A stretch of DNA of 64,000 nucleotides. Source: JANQOH01 sp965242575. Its GTDB lineage: Bacteria > Pseudomonadota > Alphaproteobacteria > UBA7887. Under the pieces are notes generated by a model. The model was not told the DNA's origin. It searched no databases and saw only the letters and a list, made by a program, of their open reading frames with translations. The stretch covers positions 62,001 to 126,000 of the forward strand of contig OZ251461.1 of NCBI GenBank assembly GCA_965242575.1. The letters run 5' to 3'. The position numbers were made by a program, and so were the translations under genes. Positions 58,624 through 64,000 of this stretch are shown here, piece by piece. Numbering within the stretch: position 1 is the stretch's first letter; every line of letters begins with the position of its first letter.

Positions 58624-59661
58624 CTATCGGATGTATCCCAGATGCTCTTTCATCTGCGCGAGGCCGCCCTCGCCTTCTCCCCAGCCGATCACGCCATCGC
58701 CGTCGGCGTCGCGGCCGTTCCGCATCCAGTCCAGATGTGCGACGATCTCCTCGGCGAAGAAGGCCGACGCCACCGGCGACGCGCCGCCGACGATCTGGCC
58801 CGCCTTGTCGAGGACCTTGCCGGCCCAGAACAGGACGTTGGCGGCCGCCGTGTCGACGTGTTCGGCGTGCAGTTTCAGGCTGTCGGAGGCGTCGGCCGCC
58901 GCCAGCGCCCAGGCGAGATGGTCGCGCGCGCCCTGCGCCGCGCGGACGATCCCGTAGCCGCGGCCCGGCCCCTGGCCCGAACGCAGCGACGCCGGGTCCA
59001 CCGCGTGGCGGACGTGGCCGGTGTGGAGCCGGACGTTGTCCAGGTTCTCCAGGTCGGTCGCTGCATAGTCGGCATGCGCGGCGGCGATGTCGATCTCCTC
59101 CTCGAGGATGGCGACCAGCCCGACCCCGCCCGGCGTTTCCGGCCAGGCGTCGAGGATATGGCCCAGGTGAACCTCGTATTCCTTCGGTTCGGGCGCGGCC
59201 TCCGCATGCGACGCGGCGAGGACCAGAAGGCCGTTCGGGCGGAGTTCGCCGCGCTCCTCCGGGTCGCTCCAATCGGCCCGCCGCCCGGCGAGGGTCTCCA
59301 GATACGCGCCGACCCGGTCGATCTCGTCGTCGGTCAGCTCGCCCATGGAACCCCAGGGCGGCATGGTCTTGTAGCCTTCCTTGACGGTCCGCACGAAGCG
59401 CGTGTAGCCGCGCTTGAACTTGCGCAGGTCGGCGGAATTGGGCAGGCCGCGACCGCGGCCGTCGGCGTTCATGCCGTGGCAGAAGGCGCAGTTGGCGCGG
59501 TAGATCGTCCGGCCCTCCGCCTCCGCCTCCGGGTCGCCGGACAGCGGATTGGGCGACCGCTTGCCGTCCTCGCCCGCCGCCGGCGCGGCCGCCGCCAGCG
59601 CCATGCCCAGGGCGAGCGCCGCCAGCGCCGCGGCGCGCCCGCCCGGAATGTTCATGCCCAT
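58624..59661 (-). CDS. Periplasmic cytochrome c partner with helical C-terminal domain
   Basis: The 345-residue protein has a signal peptide and a haem motif NCAFCH (Cys58, Cys61, His62), with a likely axial Met100 in KTMPPWG. That is a normal cytochrome c domain to about residue 125. The remaining 220 residues are rich in His and Ala and helical (VHLGHILDAWPE, HADYAATDLENLDN, RDHLAWALAAADAS). They end with an EF-hand-like loop DADGDGVIGWGEGE. It lies 84 bases downstream of the PQQ dehydrogenase and is its probable electron acceptor. Confidence 0.8.
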   Translation of the reverse strand: MGMNIPGGRAAALAALALGMALAAAAPAAGEDGKRSPNPLSGDPEAEAEGRTIYRANCAFCHGMNADGRGRGLPNSADLRKFKRGYTRFVRTVKEGYKTMPPWGSMGELTDDEIDRVGAYLETLAGRRADWSDPEERGELRPNGLLVLAASHAEAAPEPKEYEVHLGHILDAWPETPGGVGLVAILEEEIDIAAAHADYAATDLENLDNVRLHTGHVRHAVDPASLRSGQGPGRGYGIVRAAQGARDHLAWALAAADASDSLKLHAEHVDTAAANVLFWAGKVLDKAGQIVGGASPVASAFFAEEIVAHLDWMRNGRDADGDGVIGWGEGEGGLAQMKEHLGYIR

Positions 59662-59745
59662 GATCTTCGGCTCCCTGGCGGTTGGAGAAGGGGCGGCGCG
59701 CGGACGCGCCGCCCCCCGGTTTCGGTCTCGCGAGCGCTCCGGACC

Positions 59746-61440
59746 CTAGAGCCCGAAGGCGACCATGATGCTCGCGTGGTTGACCGCGTTGTCCTCCGGC
59801 GCCGACCCGAAGGTGGGCAGGCCGCCGAGCGCGAAGGCGATCAGCTGCTCGCCGTTCGCCTCGTAGGTCATGCCGCCGGCGTGCGACGCGGACCCCGTGT
59901 TGAACCGGTAGAGCACCTCCCCGGTGGCGGCGTTGGCGACGTACACCATGCCGCCCTGGCTGGCGAAGATGGTGAGGTTGCCCGCGGTGGTCAGCATGCC
60001 GCCGGCGTCGCCGTCCTTGGAGATCGGGATGCGCCAGACCTCCGCGCCGTCGGTCAGGTTGTGCGCCGAATTGACCTGCGACCCGCCGGGCATGATCTCG
60101 AAGACGCTGCCCAGGTTGCGGACGTTGCTGGTGACCTGCACCTTCTCGAACGAGTAGGTCATGTAGTTCTCGCGGCGCGGCAGGTACACCAGTCCCGTCA
60201 TCGGGTTGATCGCCGCCGGCGACATGTTCACCGACCCGAGCAGGCTGGGCCAGATCTCCACCGTCTCGCCTTCCGGCGGGATGGCGACGTCCCACATCGG
60301 CGCGCCGTCGGCGTCGTAGCCGGTGGCCCAGTTGATGCGGTCGGCGTGCCGCGGCGCCTGGAGGAATTCGCCGGTGGCCGCGGCGAGGTAGTGGGTGAAG
60401 CCGGTCTTGTTCGGCTGCACCAGCACGCGCATGCCGTCGATGGTCGCCAGCATGGGAGTCTGCGGCACGTCGTAGTCCCACGGGTCGCCGGGCACGGCGG
60501 TGTAGCGCCAGACCACCTCGCCGCTGTCGACGTCCACCGCGACGATGGCCGCCGCGCCCTCGTTCGCCATTCCGCCGGCGCCGGCGCCGTCGCGCTCGGT
60601 GTAGGGGTTCCACGGATAGGCGTTCGCCGTCCCCGTGAAATACATGCCGAGCTCGGCGTCGTAACTGCCGACGATCCACGGCCCCGCGCCGCCGTATTCG
60701 CGGCTGTCGCCGGGCCAGGTGTCGCCGCCCGGCTCGTCGGGGCCGGGGATCATGTTCGCCGCCCACAACTGTTCGCCGGTCTCGGAGTCGTGGCCGTGCA
60801 CGTAGCCCTGGAGGCCGCCGGTGTCGGTCGCGTTCATGGGCACGATGATCTGGCCGGGGACGGCCAGCGGGCCGACGGTGCAGAAGTAGCCGTTCGAATC
60901 CGCCGCCATCTCGAAGTCGCGCGGATACGGGCGGTCGACCTTGTGCGCGAACACCTCCTCGCCGGAGCGGTAGTTGAGCGCGATCAGCGTGCACTCGTTG
61001 GAGAGGAAGTAGACGTTGGAGCCCGCGATGGCGACGCCGCGGTGCTTGTTGGTGAAGAACGGGATGAACTGGCCGCCCCAGTCCTCCGGCAGCTCCCACT
61101 CGTATTTCCACACCCGCTCGCCGGTGGCGGCGTTCACCGCGTGGACCGCGTTGTCCTGCGGCAGGAAGAGCAGGCCGTCGTGCTCGATGGGCGTCGCCTG
61201 CGCGTCGGTCTCGCCGCCGATGGAGTAGATCCACCGGACGCGCAGATCGCCGGCGTTGTTCGTGTCGATCCGGTTCAGCGTGCTGAAGCGCGTGCCGTCC
61301 CAATTGCCGTTGGCGTGCAGCCAGTCGCCGCCGGCGGGCCGCGCCAGATCGGCGTCGGACACGTCCGCCAGAGCCGCGCCCGCCCCCAGCGCCAGCGCCG
61401 AGGCGGTCGCCGCAGACATCGCCAGTCTGGTCATCCGCAT
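59746..61440 (-). CDS. PQQ-dependent alcohol/sugar dehydrogenase, periplasmic
   Basis: The 564-residue protein has a signal peptide (MTRLAMSAATASALALGAGA) and the eight-bladed quinoprotein pattern. Blades show repeats such as AVNAATGERVWKYEWELPED, VAVDVDSGEVVWRY and VANAATGEVLYRFNTGS. PGDPWDYDVPQTPML carries the candidate catalytic Asp and a second Asp two residues later. In methanol/ethanol dehydrogenases that extra Asp marks lanthanide use, but other PQQ enzymes also have it. No PQQ-synthesis genes are in the window. The substrate is unknown. Confidence 0.87.
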   Translation of the reverse strand: MRMTRLAMSAATASALALGAGAALADVSDADLARPAGGDWLHANGNWDGTRFSTLNRIDTNNAGDLRVRWIYSIGGETDAQATPIEHDGLLFLPQDNAVHAVNAATGERVWKYEWELPEDWGGQFIPFFTNKHRGVAIAGSNVYFLSNECTLIALNYRSGEEVFAHKVDRPYPRDFEMAADSNGYFCTVGPLAVPGQIIVPMNATDTGGLQGYVHGHDSETGEQLWAANMIPGPDEPGGDTWPGDSREYGGAGPWIVGSYDAELGMYFTGTANAYPWNPYTERDGAGAGGMANEGAAAIVAVDVDSGEVVWRYTAVPGDPWDYDVPQTPMLATIDGMRVLVQPNKTGFTHYLAAATGEFLQAPRHADRINWATGYDADGAPMWDVAIPPEGETVEIWPSLLGSVNMSPAAINPMTGLVYLPRRENYMTYSFEKVQVTSNVRNLGSVFEIMPGGSQVNSAHNLTDGAEVWRIPISKDGDAGGMLTTAGNLTIFASQGGMVYVANAATGEVLYRFNTGSASHAGGMTYEANGEQLIAFALGGLPTFGSAPEDNAVNHASIMVAFGL

Positions 61441-61643
61441 GACCTTATCCTCCCTGTTTTCGGACGGGTTCGAGTCCCGTCCGTTCGTCTTCCCGCGAGT
61501 CCGCCGCCCGCGTTGGGCCGCCGGACCGGCGGCGCCCCCACCTTGACGCCGAACCCCGCCGGATGCAAACCCGCGCCCGAATCGGGCGCCTTGAGGGCGG
61601 GCGCGGCGGCGGCTATACCTGCGCGCCGCAAGGGGAGGATCCG

Positions 61644-62846
61644 ATGGCCGAGCCCGGGCTCGACGCCGCGCCCGGCGCCGATGTCGCCGTGCCGGCCGGC
61701 GAGACGTTCGTCGACATTCGCGAGGGCGTGCGCGCCTTGTGCGCCGGGTTTCCCGGCGCCTACTGGCGCGCGCTCGACCGCGAGCGCGCCTACCCCGCCG
61801 AGTTCGTCCGGGCGCTTACCGAGGCCGGCTACCTCGCCGCGCTCATTCCCGAGGAATACGGCGGCAGCGGCCTGCCCATCGCCGCCGCCGCCGCCATTCT
61901 GGAGGAGATCCACCGCGCCGGCTGCAACGGCGCCGCCTGCCATGCGCAGATGTACACCATGGGGACCCTGCTGCGGCACGGCTCCGCCGAGCAGAAGCGC
62001 CGCTACCTGCCCGGCATCGCCTCCGGCGCGCTGCGACTCCAGGCGTTCGCCGTCACCGAGCCCGAGACCGGCTCCGACACCACCCGCCTCAAGACCCGGG
62101 CGGAGCGCGACGGCAACGGCTACCGCGTCTCCGGCCAGAAGATCTGGACCAGCCGCGCCGAGCATTCCGACCTCATGCTCCTGCTCGCCCGGACCGCGCC
62201 GGTGGACGAGGACGGCCCCCGGCGGCGCGGCCTGTCCGCGTTCCTCGTCGACCTGCGCGACGCGCCGCCTGGCGCGCTGGCGATCCGCCCCGTCCGCACC
62301 ATGATCAACCACGCCACGACCGAGGTCTTCTTCGACGGCCTCCGCGTCCCCGGCGACGCGCTGATCGGCGAGGAGGGCGAGGGGTTCGGCTACATCCTCG
62401 ACGGCATGAACGCCGAGCGCATCCTGATCGCCTCGGAATCGATCGGCGACGCGCGGTTCTTCATCGACCGCGCCGGCGCCTACGCCCGGGAGCGCACGGT
62501 GTTCGGCGCGCCCATCGGGCGCAACCAGGGCGTCCAGTTCCCCATCGCCCGCGCCTGGGCGGACACCGAGGCGGCGGACATGACCGTGCGCCGGGCGGCC
62601 GCGCTGTTCGACGCCGGGCGCCCCTGCGGGCCGGAGGCCAACACGGCGAAACTGCTCGCCTCCGAGGCCGCCTGGGCCGCCGGCGAGGCGTGCATGCAGA
62701 CCCATGGCGGCTTCGCCTTCGCCGAGGAGTTCGACATCGAGCGCAAATGGCGCGAATGCCGCCTCTATCGCGTCGCGCCGATCTCGACCAACCTCGTCCT
62801 GGGCTATATCGGCCAGCATGTCCTCGGCATGCCCCGGTCGTATTGA
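61644..62846 (+). CDS. Acyl-CoA dehydrogenase
   Basis: The 400-residue flavoprotein has EEYGGSGLPIAAAAAILEEI and the FAD/substrate motif FAVTEPETGSDTTRLKTRAE. QKIWTSRAEHSDLMLLLART follows. The C-terminal bundle contains QTHGGFAFAEEFDIERKWRE and LYRVAPISTNLVLGYIGQHV. It is co-transcribed with the CoA-transferase 10 bases downstream, suggesting breakdown of an organic acid as its CoA ester. AGGGGAGG supports the start. The exact substrate is not predictable. Confidence 0.9.
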   Translation: MAEPGLDAAPGADVAVPAGETFVDIREGVRALCAGFPGAYWRALDRERAYPAEFVRALTEAGYLAALIPEEYGGSGLPIAAAAAILEEIHRAGCNGAACHAQMYTMGTLLRHGSAEQKRRYLPGIASGALRLQAFAVTEPETGSDTTRLKTRAERDGNGYRVSGQKIWTSRAEHSDLMLLLARTAPVDEDGPRRRGLSAFLVDLRDAPPGALAIRPVRTMINHATTEVFFDGLRVPGDALIGEEGEGFGYILDGMNAERILIASESIGDARFFIDRAGAYARERTVFGAPIGRNQGVQFPIARAWADTEAADMTVRRAAALFDAGRPCGPEANTAKLLASEAAWAAGEACMQTHGGFAFAEEFDIERKWRECRLYRVAPISTNLVLGYIGQHVLGMPRSY

Positions 62847-62856
62847 GCGCCGCGCC

Positions 62857-63981
62857 GTGGCCGGCCCCCTCGACGGACTCCTCGTCGTCAGCGTCGAACA
62901 GGCGGTCGCCGCGCCGTTCTGCTCGTCGCGCCTCGCCGACGCCGGCGCGCGCGTCATCAAGGTCGAGCGCCCCGAAGGCGATTTCGCCCGCTATTACGAC
63001 CGCGTCGCCAACGGCGACAGCGCCTATTTCGTGTGGCTCAACCGCGGCAAGGAATCGATTACCCTCGACATCAAGGACCGGGGCGACGCGGCGCTGCTCG
63101 CGCGGATGCTCGCCCGCGCCGACGTCTATATCCAGAACCTCGCCCCCGGCGCGGCGGCGCGCGCCGGCTTCGGCAGCGCGGCGCTGCGCGAGGCGCATCC
63201 GCGCCTCGTCGCCTGCGACATCTCCGGCTACGGCGAGGACGGACCCTGCCGCGACATGAAGGCCTACGACCTGCTGGTGCAGGCGGAGACCGGCCTGTGC
63301 TCGGTCACCGGAACGCCGGAGGCGCCGGGGCGGGTGGGAGTCTCGGTGTGCGACATCGCCGCCGGGCTGAACGCGCTGACCGGGATCGGCCAGGCGCTCT
63401 TCGCGCGCGAACGCACCGGGAAGGGCTCCGGGGTCAAGGTGTCGCTGTTCGGCGGCATGGCCGACTGGATGACCGTCCCCTACCTCTACCAGGTCCATCG
63501 CGGCGCGCCGCCGCCGCGCTCCGGCCTGCGCCATCCCTCGGTCGCCCCCTACGGTGCCTACGCCGCGGCGGACGGCGGGAAGGTGCTGATCTCGATCCAG
63601 AACGAGCGCGAATGGCGCACGCTTTGCGCCGATGTGCTGGAGCGCCCGGAGCTCGCCGGCGACCCGCGCTTCTCCGACCCCGTGGCCCGGGTGGAGAACC
63701 GCGCGGCGCTGGAGGAGATCGTCGCGGCGCGCTTCGCGCGCTGGCCGCGCGCCGAGCTGATGGACCGCCTGCGCGCCGCGCGGGTCGCCTGCGGCGCGCT
63801 CAACGAGGTCGCCGACCTGGCCGCGCATCCGCAGCTGCGGACGATCTCCTACGACGCGCCGTCGGGCCGGGCGACGGTCGTCGCGCCGCCGGTCGTCCGC
63901 GACGGCGAGGAGCCGGAATACCGGCCGGCGCCCCGGCTGGGAGAGCATTCGCAACGCATCAGGGAAGAGTTCGCGCCATGA
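62857..63981 (+). CDS. CaiB/BaiF family III CoA-transferase
   Basis: The 374-residue protein has the family III pattern. VEQAVAAPFCSSRLADAGAR, VIKVERPEGDFARYYD and LNRGKESITLDIKDRGD come first. SGYGEDGPCRDMKAYDLLVQ follows, with the probable catalytic Asp in AYDLLVQ. These enzymes move CoA between organic acids. The GTG start lies 10 bases after the acyl-CoA dehydrogenase, and the stop overlaps the next gene (ATGA). Confidence 0.9.
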   Translation: MAGPLDGLLVVSVEQAVAAPFCSSRLADAGARVIKVERPEGDFARYYDRVANGDSAYFVWLNRGKESITLDIKDRGDAALLARMLARADVYIQNLAPGAAARAGFGSAALREAHPRLVACDISGYGEDGPCRDMKAYDLLVQAETGLCSVTGTPEAPGRVGVSVCDIAAGLNALTGIGQALFARERTGKGSGVKVSLFGGMADWMTVPYLYQVHRGAPPPRSGLRHPSVAPYGAYAAADGGKVLISIQNEREWRTLCADVLERPELAGDPRFSDPVARVENRAALEEIVAARFARWPRAELMDRLRAARVACGALNEVADLAAHPQLRTISYDAPSGRATVVAPPVVRDGEEPEYRPAPRLGEHSQRIREEFAP

Positions 63982-64000
63982 CGACGCAACCGGCGATCTC
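63978..64000 (+). CDS. Start of a further gene, cut by the window end
   Basis: An ATG overlaps the CoA-transferase stop (ATGA) and begins MTTQPAI before the window ends. The overlap suggests a third gene of the same operon. Nothing can be said of its function. Confidence 0.45.

Overview
The window is very GC-rich (about 70 percent), densely coded DNA, most likely from an alphaproteobacterium of Rhodospirillales-like type. The evidence is an alphaproteobacterial-type SerC followed by SerA, HisZ and PurA, a 14-gene nuo operon ending in birA-coaX-rnj, a GapR/DUF2312 protein, and many GTG starts and 4-base stop/start overlaps. No rRNA or CRISPR array was seen.

Layout. 0-12 kb holds a secreted hydrolase, an MDR dehydrogenase, serC-serA-hisZ-purA, a deoxyribosyltransferase homologue, a lipid A acyltransferase homologue, an M23 peptidase and xseA. 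12.15-14.2 kb is an IS5-family element interrupted by a second IS5-family element. It is followed by a decayed subtilisin-like autotransporter gene and an isolated Ser/Thr/Cys-rich RiPP precursor (15.3 kb). 15.7-35.3 kb is one long minus-strand run, read from an AbrB/PIN toxin-antitoxin pair through hisS, tRNA-Asp, nuoA-N (complex I), birA, coaX and rnj. 35.4-41.1 kb carries an MFS transporter, a small metallopeptidase-like protein, ergothioneine genes egtB/egtC and divergent egtD, and an NMT1/ThiY-type binding protein. 41.1-48.5 kb is an Mrp-type cation/proton antiporter operon with three MnhD-like subunits and no full-length MnhA. 52.4-64 kb holds a membrane fatty-acid hydroxylase-like protein, an MBL hydrolase, an FAD oxidoreductase, a 2-hydroxyacid dehydrogenase, two duplicated small membrane proteins, YqgE, GapR, a PQQ dehydrogenase with its cytochrome c, an acyl-CoA dehydrogenase and a CoA-transferase.

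The unusual part is 48.5-52.2 kb. It contains five tandem precursor genes with nitrile-hydratase-like (proteusin/NHLP) leaders and Ser/Thr/Ala/Gly-rich cores, with no maturation enzyme anywhere in the window. Directly downstream are four about 88-base tRNA-like sequences. Three of them have identical ends and a hypervariable hairpin where the anticodon arm should be. They are interleaved with a frameshifted gene resembling the phage MuF C-terminal RNase (PBECR2-like) domain. Whether the precursors and the tRNA-like/RNase-like array are one system or two neighbouring accessory modules cannot be decided from sequence alone.
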